A stretch of 15,213 bases of DNA, taken from NCBI GenBank assembly GCA_045596605.1, contig JAZOCR010000041.1, positions 1 through 15,213 on the forward strand, written 5' to 3'. The notes under the pieces were generated by a model that was given only the letters and a program-made list of their open reading frames with translations, was not told the origin of the DNA and ran no database searches. The DNA comes from SIG622 sp045596605. Its GTDB lineage: Bacteria; Bacillota; Clostridia; Oscillospirales; CAG-382. Positions 1-7,838 of the stretch are shown here, piece by piece (the first letter of the stretch is position 1; each line of letters opens with the position of its first letter). A program made the position numbers and the translations under genes.

Positions 1-2975
1 CGACCTCGTCAATAGTTCTTAACGCAAATCTCAATACAAAAGACGATGTACTTACACTTGAAGAGCAGTATGACCTAAAAAACACGATAATAAGCAATAA
101 TGAAGCCGCACTTCTCTCGGTAGGTGACGATGCGTCAGGAAATAACTACCGTGCAAACTTCTACGTTTACCTTGACGGCACCTGGGAGTGTATAGGTACA
201 CTTACCTTTACTGCCCCGAAGGTCAACAACTCATATGCAGCAACTCTTGCCACAGAAGACGTTATGAATCTTATTAACGACTCTCTTGGCACGAATTTCA
301 ACTACGCATCAGTAAACTTCTATTACGCTACAAGAAGTACCGCAACCAACTATACCTCTGCGACAAAAAGCGCCAACACCATAACCCTTGGTACAGCCTC
401 CAGAGTTAACAGCGTGCGAGGAGCAAAGTACGTAAGAGTAGTTGCGCCGGGGCAGAACGGCAACAGTACCGCACTGCGCTTCTACACGGTTACTCTCACT
501 TATCCCCAGGGCAATACGGAGAAGAAGTACGTACAGAGCGGAACCTCAATTGTTCTTCCCGAGGGCTATAAGTGGAAAGATGCGGCAGGAAACGAATACG
601 ACGGCGGTGAGAGCGTAAACATCGCAAGTATTTCGCAGTTTACCGCATATGACAGCAGCCGTGTAACCATTGAATACGACGTGGCATTCCCGACGATTTC
701 AGGCGTAACTGTAGACAACGAGCCGACGGTTGACGGAAAATCAAGCACATCGGAAACAATCGACGAATTTAACAGTGCAACCGTAAAGCGAATTTCCGAG
801 GAAAACGTAATTGGTGAAGCTGGCGGTGGTCACGCCCAGAATAAGCGAATAGTCCACTTTAACGGCTGGAAGATTGACGGCACCGAAATAATACTTCTTC
901 CCAATACGGTTCTTGATTGGGAAACTCTTACGGAGTATGCAACCAACGGAAAAATAAGTCTTGCCGCTTCCTGGAGCTATGAGGAAAAACGAACCTGTCT
1001 GTTCTTTGTAAAATACGACAGCGTTGCGAGCACCGAGGGTCTGGACGTAACCGAATATACACCGTGTATATTTACCTCTTATATCGAGGGAATAGACGCA
1101 AGCCTTTCACACTCCCAGCTTGATCAGCTTTACGGCGTTAACATTGAAGCGGTAACTGACAAAGAGGTTCTTGAGGTTGACGGCAAGGTAAGAGCAAAAT
1201 ACGGCGCAAACGCTGACGGCGTTTACCTTACGAGCTTCCCAAGCGACGAATATATTTTCCAACAGCTCAAGCAGTACGCCTCACAGCTTACCGTTGACGG
1301 AATCAAGGTATCCGTTGACGACCTTAACGAAAACGGCTATGCGATAAGATGGTACGTTTTCAAGTGTCAGGACGACGCTTGGCACATTGACGGAAAGCTG
1401 GTAAGAAAACACGGTATGATGAACGTCAAAAAAACCTTTGCGGGAAATAAGACGGCAGTTGCGCTTGCGAAGGAAAGCTTCTATATCCGGGCGGTCGGAA
1501 GTGAAAAGGGAACGGAATACCTCACTCTTGATAACTATATAGATTATGACAGCGATACCGATACTTATACCTGGCAGATAGACGACGTTGCCTACGGCGA
1601 AACCTGGGATATATCCGAAATGCAGCATACCGTAAACGATTACGAGGTTTATTCCGAGTATATCATAACGGATGCGGCAGGTGAGCAGTCCGGCTCGGGC
1701 ATCGGAAGCTCGGTTTCGGTTCTCGGTATGACCTACGCCACCGACATAGGTCAGTACGAGGTGCTGGAGCTTGACTTTTATAACGTATACCGTGATACCC
1801 GGTCGCTTGTTATAAAGAAGGAGGACTCGGAAACAGGACGAGCCCTCGCCGGTGCAAAGTTCATTCTTTACCAAAACGAAAGGCCGCTGACCTTTTCGTA
1901 TAATAACGCTACTCAGTCCTATCACTATGATAAAGACGGAAGTATAATCGAGCTTTCCTGTGAACAAAACGGCTTTATGGAGGTATCCATACAGGGAATT
2001 TCCTACGACGACGGAAACATTACCGTAACCGAGTCGGTAGTCCCGACGGGCTATGCAGGAAGCGGAAACGTAACGCTCGGCTACGATGCGGGCGGTAATA
2101 TTGCAATTATCAATACCTCTGATGCAAGATTCAGTAATAATCTGCTTGTTATCCCCAACACATCAAATACTATAACGGTTACAGTAAAAAAGAATTGGCT
2201 TTGTCCCGCCTATGCATACGAGGACATCGAGATTCAGCTTTTTGCAAATGGACGAGTTGTAAGTGCTCTGTTCCCGTCTGTAACACCTACTGTAATGCTG
2301 ACAGAGGCCAACGGATATGAGTATACCTGGACAAACCTTGCGGCATACGCAAACGGTGATGAAATCGAATGGTCTGTGCGAGAAACCAAGATAGGAAACG
2401 AAAGCTGCCGAAGCGATTACAGCTTCGTAAACTGGCTTGTTTATTATCAGACATCACAGTATACCTACGACGCCGATGGCTACGTTGAAAGCGTGATTAT
2501 CCCGGTTGCAAACGACATACAAAAGGTAGTTCTGAGAATTACCAAAACCAATATGAATAAGCAAAAGGCGCTTGCGGGAGCAACCTTCTCGCTTGTCCGC
2601 CTTGACGACAGCCTTGTTCCGGACGACGGCTTTACACCTATAACGCTTACCACAAACGGAAGCGGTGAAGCAATCTTCTCTGACCTTGCATACGGCACAT
2701 ATTCAATAACGGAAACAGCTGCACCCAAGGGCTATGAGCCGATACGTGAGCCGGTATACGTTACCATAAACGCAGACAATACCATTTCTGTATCGGATAA
2801 CTTCTATATAGAAATAGACAACAGTAGCAGCCTTAGCGTAATTATCCGTAACAGCGAGCCTATACCTATCCCGCAGACGGGCGGACCGGGAACGCTTATT
2901 CACTATACATTATCATTGGTGTTAATGGCAACTGCCATTTGCATATATAAAAAAAGAGGAAAGAAAAATATTTAA
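1..2975 (+). CDS. Large LPXTG-anchored pilus tip/adhesin protein, 5' partial
   Basis: The reading frame is open from base 3, with no stop before the first internal ATG at 264, so the gene starts upstream of the window; 990 residues are visible. In visible numbering, two InlB/Listeria-repeat-like beta segments lie near 161-222 and 282-325. A region with WYVFK...WHIDGKLV followed by a VKKTFAG strand (about 450-600) resembles Cna-type adhesin domains. Then come a SpaA/prealbumin-like domain (about 601-704; VIKKEDSETG, TESVVPTGY), a CnaB domain (about 722-839; Lys two before the W of KKNW, Glu in SVRET, Asn in PVAND) and a second SpaA domain (about 842-951; TETAAPKGY). It ends with the sorting signal IPQTGG (2868 onward), a hydrophobic segment and the tail KKRGKK. 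It should be exported, wall-linked by sortase, and carry self-made isopeptide bonds. First position and size suggest the tip adhesin; the ligand is unknown. Confidence 0.88.
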   Translation, partial: TSSIVLNANLNTKDDVLTLEEQYDLKNTIISNNEAALLSVGDDASGNNYRANFYVYLDGTWECIGTLTFTAPKVNNSYAATLATEDVMNLINDSLGTNFNYASVNFYYATRSTATNYTSATKSANTITLGTASRVNSVRGAKYVRVVAPGQNGNSTALRFYTVTLTYPQGNTEKKYVQSGTSIVLPEGYKWKDAAGNEYDGGESVNIASISQFTAYDSSRVTIEYDVAFPTISGVTVDNEPTVDGKSSTSETIDEFNSATVKRISEENVIGEAGGGHAQNKRIVHFNGWKIDGTEIILLPNTVLDWETLTEYATNGKISLAASWSYEEKRTCLFFVKYDSVASTEGLDVTEYTPCIFTSYIEGIDASLSHSQLDQLYGVNIEAVTDKEVLEVDGKVRAKYGANADGVYLTSFPSDEYIFQQLKQYASQLTVDGIKVSVDDLNENGYAIRWYVFKCQDDAWHIDGKLVRKHGMMNVKKTFAGNKTAVALAKESFYIRAVGSEKGTEYLTLDNYIDYDSDTDTYTWQIDDVAYGETWDISEMQHTVNDYEVYSEYIITDAAGEQSGSGIGSSVSVLGMTYATDIGQYEVLELDFYNVYRDTRSLVIKKEDSETGRALAGAKFILYQNERPLTFSYNNATQSYHYDKDGSIIELSCEQNGFMEVSIQGISYDDGNITVTESVVPTGYAGSGNVTLGYDAGGNIAIINTSDARFSNNLLVIPNTSNTITVTVKKNWLCPAYAYEDIEIQLFANGRVVSALFPSVTPTVMLTEANGYEYTWTNLAAYANGDEIEWSVRETKIGNESCRSDYSFVNWLVYYQTSQYTYDADGYVESVIIPVANDIQKVVLRITKTNMNKQKALAGATFSLVRLDDSLVPDDGFTPITLTTNGSGEAIFSDLAYGTYSITETAAPKGYEPIREPVYVTINADNTISVSDNFYIEIDNSSSLSVIIRNSEPIPIPQTGGPGTLIHYTLSLVLMATAICIYKKRGKKNI

Positions 2976-2980
2976 AGGAG
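2974..2980 (+). promoter_or_regulatory. Strong ribosome binding site overlapping the upstream stop codon
   Basis: AAAGGAG starts within the TAA stop of the tip gene and ends 8 nt before the ATG of the backbone pilin. The two genes are therefore read from one message, and the near-consensus site fits a highly translated major subunit. Confidence 0.7.
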
Positions 2981-2988
2981 ATGTTTTT

Positions 2989-4593
2989 ATGAAAACAGCA
3001 AAGAAAATTGTCGCATTGTGTCTTGCAGTATTTATGCTTGCAATTTCAATGTCGGCTACCACCCTAGCATCCGGCGAGAACGACGGCTCTATCACTATCC
3101 GCGATTCTGAAAGCGGCGAACAGGTAGCGTCAAGAACCTTCAATATCTACAAGATATTCAACGCAACCACCTCCGGTACTGCCATCTCTTATCAGTGGTA
3201 TATCCCTGCAGGAGAAACGAAAAGTCCCTACTATGACTTTTTCTACACCAACTGGAACTCAAAGGGCGTTCTTCTTGACCCCGCAGACGGCAAGGGCGAC
3301 TCTCAGGAAAGAGCTGCTCAGTACATGAGAAGCCTTACAACAGACGACCTTATCGTTCTCTCTGTTGACTTCTACGAATACATCGATATAAAGGGAATCG
3401 AAGAAACCGACACAAAGACAGCAGCTGCAAATGACATCAACGTTCAGTTTACAGCCCTCGAGTACGGTTACTACCTTATTTACGATGCAACATCAAACCC
3501 TGCGATGCGTGCGGCAGTAATCCTTACCTCTGTTGCACCTACAAGTGTTGTTACCCTCAAGGCAGAAAAGCCTGCAATCTCAAAGACCTTCAACGGCACA
3601 CAGAAGAACGGTTCTGCAACAATCGGCGATGAAATTTCCTTTGAAATTTCCGCAATCGTTCCCAATCATCAGTACTTCACAAATGCAAATGACTACCAGT
3701 ATATCATTAAAGACGAAATCCCCGTTTCTCTTACTCTTGATGAAGAAAGCATCTCCATCAAGAAGGACGGCACAGAGCTTTCGGAAGGTACAGATTACGA
3801 AATCGCACTTGAAGCTCAGAAGATCACCGTTACATTCAAGAAAATACTTGAATATGCTGACGGCGACAAACTTACAATCTCCTACAAGGCAACACTCAAC
3901 GACGATGCTTCTCCCGAAGCACACACAGTAAACACCGCAACTCTTACATACAGCAACGACCCAACAGATTCAGCTTCAACAGGAACAACTTCCTCTTCAA
4001 CAGATATTCACGTTTACTATCTTGAGCTTACAAAGGTTGCAGATGAAAACTACAACACGGTTCTGACAGGGGCAAAGTTCAAGCTTTTCCGTATGGTTGA
4101 CGGCACACAAACTCCCATAAATCTTGAAAAGCAGTCCGACGGAAGCTACAAGGCAAAGGTAGGAACAGTATCCGAAGCGCTTGAGCTTGAAAGCACAGGC
4201 GGAAAGCTTAAGGTATCCGGACTTGGCGCAGGCAACTACAGCCTTCTCGAGACCGTTGCCCCTGACGGATACAAGCTCCCTCTTGCAAGCTTTGAATTTA
4301 CAATAACTGAAACGTTCGCAAGTGACGGAAGCTCTGTTCTTGACGGTATAGCAATGGAAAATATTACTACCGGCAACACCTTCGGCAAAATTATTGAGCC
4401 CTCGGGACATATCTCCAACACAGGTACAAGCGATATGGGTTACGTAACCTTCAAGCTTACCAACGCCGCAGGTACAGCACTTCCCGAAACCGGTGGTATG
4501 GGTACAACTCTCTTCACCGTAGGCGGTATTCTTCTTATGGCGATAGCTCTCGGTTTTTTTATGTTACGAAGAAAAGATGAGGTGGTGTGTTAA
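2989..4593 (+). CDS. Major (backbone) pilin, LPETG-anchored, isopeptide-containing
   Basis: This 534-residue protein has a signal peptide (KK at 5-6, hydrophobic core 8-27). Domain 1 (about 33-190) carries YKIF at 54-57 and YGYYLIYD at 159-166, as in Gram-positive backbone pilins. Domain 2 (about 191-325) looks like the fimbrial isopeptide-forming D2 domain (K199, IKDEIP near 240-245, N323). Domain 3 (about 341-496) is SpaA-like, with LTKV at 347-350 and the E-box LLETVAPDGY at 419-428 (Glu421). LPETG is at 498-502, then a membrane segment and RRK. The class C sortase just downstream should cut after Thr and join it to a lysine of the next subunit. The usual WxxxVxVYPK pilin motif is not seen; K191 or K194 lies at the equivalent domain 1-2 junction. 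Lysine codons favour AAG about three to one by hand count, unlike the next gene, which fits high expression. The protein ends in an unpaired-looking Cys. Confidence 0.92.
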   Translation: MKTAKKIVALCLAVFMLAISMSATTLASGENDGSITIRDSESGEQVASRTFNIYKIFNATTSGTAISYQWYIPAGETKSPYYDFFYTNWNSKGVLLDPADGKGDSQERAAQYMRSLTTDDLIVLSVDFYEYIDIKGIEETDTKTAAANDINVQFTALEYGYYLIYDATSNPAMRAAVILTSVAPTSVVTLKAEKPAISKTFNGTQKNGSATIGDEISFEISAIVPNHQYFTNANDYQYIIKDEIPVSLTLDEESISIKKDGTELSEGTDYEIALEAQKITVTFKKILEYADGDKLTISYKATLNDDASPEAHTVNTATLTYSNDPTDSASTGTTSSSTDIHVYYLELTKVADENYNTVLTGAKFKLFRMVDGTQTPINLEKQSDGSYKAKVGTVSEALELESTGGKLKVSGLGAGNYSLLETVAPDGYKLPLASFEFTITETFASDGSSVLDGIAMENITTGNTFGKIIEPSGHISNTGTSDMGYVTFKLTNAAGTALPETGGMGTTLFTVGGILLMAIALGFFMLRRKDEVVC

Positions 4594-4607
4594 GAAAAGC
4601 ATTTTCT
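4593..4607 (+). other. Weak AT-rich hairpin after the backbone pilin gene
   Basis: AGAAAA and TTTTCT form a perfect 6-bp stem around a 3-nt loop, immediately after the pilin stop codon in the 66-nt gap before the sortase gene. It has no U-run and is too weak for a standard terminator. It could stabilise or process the message so that pilin exceeds sortase, but chance is also possible. Confidence 0.2.
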
Positions 4608-4659
4608 GAGCACATACCATAAATAATAGTTATTAAATTTTGAAAGAAGGTGAGTCCGG

Positions 4660-5511
4660 ATGAAAAAAGCAATAAGGCCGCTTATGGCAATAGTTATTTT
4701 TCTGCTCGGACTCACCATTTTCCTTTATCCCACTGTAAGTAACCTTTACAACGAGCACAAAAATTCCCTTCTCATAGACAACTACGTGGACACTTTTAGT
4801 GACACCGATGATCTTGACAGCGAAAAAATTCTTGAAGACGCAAGAAAATACAACAAATACTTCCACGACGAAGAAAAGCTAAAAGAGCTTGGGCTCTCCT
4901 ATGAGAGCTGTCTTAACACCTACGGCAACGGAATTATGGGCTATATTGAAATTCCCAAAATAAGCGTAAGGCTTGTTATATACCATACCGTCGATGACAG
5001 TGTTCTCCAGAATGCAATAGGACACGTAAAGGAGTCTTCACTCCCCGTTGGCGGAAGCAGTACTCACTGCGTGCTTGCAGGTCACAGAGGACTGCCGTCG
5101 GCAAAGCTTCTTACAAATATTGACCAGCTCGTGCCCGGTGACAGCTTTTATATAAACCTACTCGGCGAAAAGCTTGAGTACAGGGTGGACGACATTTCCG
5201 TAGTCCTCCCGGACGAAACATCAAAATTAAAAATTGAAAACGGCAAGGACTACGTAACCCTTGTCACCTGTACGCCCTACGGCGTGAACTCCCACCGCTT
5301 GCTTGTACGTGGCGAACGTGTGGAGAATAATAAAACCGCATACAACGGAAGCGTTCTTAACGTTTCTGATGATATATTAAACATAAACCCAATATACGTT
5401 GTGCCGATAGGACTTGTGGTTCTTTTTATCTTGGCAAACTTAATAAATCTTGTATTGAAAAAGAAAAAGAATAAAACTAAAAAGGAAAGCAGTAACGATG
5501 AAGCAAAATAA
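4660..5511 (+). CDS. Class C (pilus-polymerising) sortase
   Basis: This 283-residue membrane transpeptidase joins pilin subunits outside the cell by cutting LPXTG-like signals and linking the Thr to a lysine of the next pilin. It has an N-terminal membrane helix (about 7-24) followed by YPTVSNLYN, the core GIMGYIEIPKISV (91-103) and the class C signature HVKESSLPVGG. The catalytic residues are His142 in AGHRG, Cys204 in TLVTCTPYG and Arg213 in SHRLLVRGER, with the Cys-to-Arg spacing of nine usual for class C enzymes. A C-terminal membrane helix (about 244-266) and a Lys-rich tail complete the class C layout. The usual DPF/DPW lid motif before the core is not visible; that stretch reads HDEEKLKELGLSYESCLN. 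An RBS (GAAGG) lies 9 nt before the ATG. The 3' end overlaps the next gene by 14 nt. Confidence 0.93.
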   Translation: MKKAIRPLMAIVIFLLGLTIFLYPTVSNLYNEHKNSLLIDNYVDTFSDTDDLDSEKILEDARKYNKYFHDEEKLKELGLSYESCLNTYGNGIMGYIEIPKISVRLVIYHTVDDSVLQNAIGHVKESSLPVGGSSTHCVLAGHRGLPSAKLLTNIDQLVPGDSFYINLLGEKLEYRVDDISVVLPDETSKLKIENGKDYVTLVTCTPYGVNSHRLLVRGERVENNKTAYNGSVLNVSDDILNINPIYVVPIGLVVLFILANLINLVLKKKKNKTKKESSNDEAK

Positions 5512-7180
5512 AGTGCAAAAAATAATATTGGCACTATTAGTCCTTATCTGCCTTATGGCAAGCCTTTGCACGTCTTTTGCCGCAAACGACTGCCATCTTA
5601 CGGTAAACGTGCGAAGCGAGGACGGCACGAGAGGTATTTCCGATTTCCAGGTAAACCTCTGTAATATCGCCTTATCCAAAAATGGAATTTACGGACTTTC
5701 AGATGCATTTCAGAGCTCAGGACTTCGGATTCCGTCGCTTCTCGGCACCCATAGTGCCGATGCCGCAAAGGACGTACACAAATACATAAAGGACAACAGT
5801 ATCCCTGTAAGCTCCCTAGGCACCGACCAAGAAGGCAGGGCAATCTACACGAACCTTCAGCGAGGAATATACATAGTATTTGCCACTGAGGGACAAAGCG
5901 TTTACTTTGACCCGTTTATAGTGGTTCTGCCCTTAAGCATAAACGGAGTGAATAATCACTACGTAACAAGCGTTCCGAAGACCACCGACAGAGATGACGG
6001 TGCAGATGAAACGTTAAGACGGGTTTTCGTCAGAGTAATATGGGATGACCAGGACAATAAATACGGCAAACGCCCGCAAAGCGTTACAGTGACGCTTCTT
6101 CGTGACTCACAGACGTTAAACCTGACAAACGCAAGTAGCACGATACGCCAAGGTGTTCCCTACAGTAAAGCGGTGATTGACAGCACAGCCGACTGGAAGC
6201 ATACCTTTGAGATTCCCTTTGACTATGCGTCTTACAGCGTCTTGCAGAATAACGTTCCCGAGTACGAAACAACGTATAGCGGAAATGTAGACAGTGGATT
6301 TATTATAGTAAATAAATATATAGGAGAAGAACCGGATACACCGCCTGCTCAGGAGAAGGCAAGTATAGGTGTTATTAAACAATGGGACGACGAAGATAAT
6401 AAAAGCGGAAAGCGCCCTGAAAGCATAACGGTTCAGCTTATAAAGGACGGCTCTGTTATAAAAACTGCTTCACTTTCCGAAGATAACTTATGGAAGCACA
6501 CCTTTACGGAGCTTTCAAAGAGCGCAAAATATACGGTAAAGGAAATTCTTCCCGCTGATTATTCCGTCACATACAGTGGCGACACTATATATGGATTTAC
6601 TATCACAAACAAATATACCCAAGGTACTACTGACCCGGGCGTTATTCCCGAGCCGGAATATCCGGGCGAGCCGAAAACAGTAAATATAAGCGCAAAAATC
6701 CTTTGGGAGGATGCTGAAAATATCGACGGCACAAGACCTGCTGCAGTAAAGCTCAGCCTTATCGCAAACAGCAGCGTTATAAAAGCTATAACCGTAACCG
6801 AAAGCGACGGTTGGAAATGTGTGTTTGAAAATCTCCCCGCAAACCTTGAATATACCGTGCTACAAGAAGCTATCGAGCAATACTCGACAGCATACAGTGG
6901 AAACGCTACAGACGGATTCGTAATTGTCAATAAATATACCCCCGAGGGGGCAGACCCCGGCACACCGCCTGACCCCACAAAGCCGGATACCCCCAATGAG
7001 CCGGATAATCCGGACGATCCTGCCGATAATCCCGACGGTCAGGACAAAACAGACCCAAATGCGCCGAGTATTCCTCAAACCGGTTTTAATACCCTGCCCA
7101 TTTATATCCTAATGGCACTTGGTGCGCTTATGGTCGTTATCGGTACTGTAGATATGTTTTTAATGAGGGACGAGAAATGA
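5498..7180 (+). CDS. Ancillary, probably basal, pilin with three CnaB repeats and IPQTG signal
   Basis: This 560-residue exported protein has a signal peptide (hydrophobic 9-28, likely cut after SFA). An N-terminal pilin-like domain (about 31-160) includes YTNLQRGIYIV at 117-127. Three CnaB domains follow at about 174-273, 287-373 and 393-480, each opening with a W-D/E-D motif and closing with NKY. A Pro/Asp-rich linker (481-524) suits threading through peptidoglycan. IPQTG at 525-529, a hydrophobic helix (533-553) and the short tail RDEK form the sorting signal. The Pro-rich stalk and the coupled downstream sortase suggest the basal subunit that anchors the fibre (inference). Only repeat 2 keeps the full isopeptide set: Lys294, Glu349 (VKE) and Asn371. 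Repeats 1 and 3 have Val or Ile in place of Lys and Gln in place of Glu. The start overlaps the sortase gene; an AAAGGAAAG site precedes it. Confidence 0.9.
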   Translation: MKQNKVQKIILALLVLICLMASLCTSFAANDCHLTVNVRSEDGTRGISDFQVNLCNIALSKNGIYGLSDAFQSSGLRIPSLLGTHSADAAKDVHKYIKDNSIPVSSLGTDQEGRAIYTNLQRGIYIVFATEGQSVYFDPFIVVLPLSINGVNNHYVTSVPKTTDRDDGADETLRRVFVRVIWDDQDNKYGKRPQSVTVTLLRDSQTLNLTNASSTIRQGVPYSKAVIDSTADWKHTFEIPFDYASYSVLQNNVPEYETTYSGNVDSGFIIVNKYIGEEPDTPPAQEKASIGVIKQWDDEDNKSGKRPESITVQLIKDGSVIKTASLSEDNLWKHTFTELSKSAKYTVKEILPADYSVTYSGDTIYGFTITNKYTQGTTDPGVIPEPEYPGEPKTVNISAKILWEDAENIDGTRPAAVKLSLIANSSVIKAITVTESDGWKCVFENLPANLEYTVLQEAIEQYSTAYSGNATDGFVIVNKYTPEGADPGTPPDPTKPDTPNEPDNPDDPADNPDGQDKTDPNAPSIPQTGFNTLPIYILMALGALMVVIGTVDMFLMRDEK

Positions 7181-7776
7181 AGAGAAAAATAAGAGCGGCA
7201 GCATTTATAATCATTGGCTTTCTTCTCGTTTTCACCGCAACAGGAATATTTATGTTCTACGACATACAGGGGCAGACTGCAGATGAAAACGCAAAAATTC
7301 TTCTTGAAACTTACCGGGCTGAAGAAGAAAAGAGCTTTGAAATCGATGCCGAAATCGTTGTCAGCACAGCCGAAGGCGAAATGCCGCAGAAAACCGTTAT
7401 GGACTATAATGTAGTAGGAATAATAAGCGTACCTGTCGTTTCGGTAGAGCTTCCTGTGCAAAACACGTGGAACTATGACCTACTCAGAATTTCAGCCTGC
7501 AGATACTCAGGGAGTGTTAAGGGAAATGACCTTATTATTCTCGGACACAACTATGATCATCACTTTGGAAGACTTAAGAATTGCCATGTTGGTGATAAGG
7601 TAATCTTCACTGACGTAAACGGTGAGATAACGAATTATACAATTTCTTCTATGGAAAATCTACATAAAAAAGAGCTCGACAAGCTGACCGGCACTGACGC
7701 CGACCTTACAATCTTCACATGCACCATAGGCGGTCAGTACAGAATTGTACTGAGATGTGAAAAATTAGAATCCTGA
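7177..7776 (+). CDS. Second sortase of the pilus operon (class unassigned)
   Basis: This 199-residue sortase has one N-terminal membrane helix (about 8-28) and no C-terminal helix, so it differs from the class C enzyme upstream. Catalytic residues are His124 in ILGHNYDHHFG, Cys182 in TIFTC and Arg189 in GGQYR. It begins with an ATGA overlap on the basal pilin stop, with a GAGGGA site inside that gene, so translation of the two is coupled. That suggests it acts on that pilin, attaching the finished fibre to the wall, or cutting the IPQTG signals that the two accessory pilins share (inference). The length and GHNYxxHFG motif recall class D- or B-like clostridial sortases, but I cannot assign the class. 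It is the last gene of the operon. Confidence 0.88.
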   Translation: MKRKIRAAAFIIIGFLLVFTATGIFMFYDIQGQTADENAKILLETYRAEEEKSFEIDAEIVVSTAEGEMPQKTVMDYNVVGIISVPVVSVELPVQNTWNYDLLRISACRYSGSVKGNDLIILGHNYDHHFGRLKNCHVGDKVIFTDVNGEITNYTISSMENLHKKELDKLTGTDADLTIFTCTIGGQYRIVLRCEKLES

Positions 7777-7783
7777 AAACATC

Positions 7784-7821
7784 AATAGCACACGGAGAGT
7801 TCCGTGTGCTATTAAGTTTTT
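7784..7821 (+). terminator. Rho-independent terminator of the pilus operon
   Basis: A perfect 13-bp stem (7784-7796 with 7801-7813) around the loop GAGT is followed by AAGTTTTT. It begins 8 nt after the stop codon of the second sortase. The stem preceded by few A's and followed by U's favours the + direction. Confidence 0.9.
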
Positions 7822-7838
7822 ATTGTAAAAATAATTGC

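Noticed and set aside
1281..1967. A 228-codon minus-strand frame inside the tip adhesin gene
   Set aside because: It is a shadow of the codon bias of the + strand gene; no ribosome site, motif or sensible context.
6018..6940. The three CnaB repeats as a recent tandem DNA duplication
   Set aside because: The repeats share only scattered residues and differ clearly at nucleotide level, so the duplication is old.
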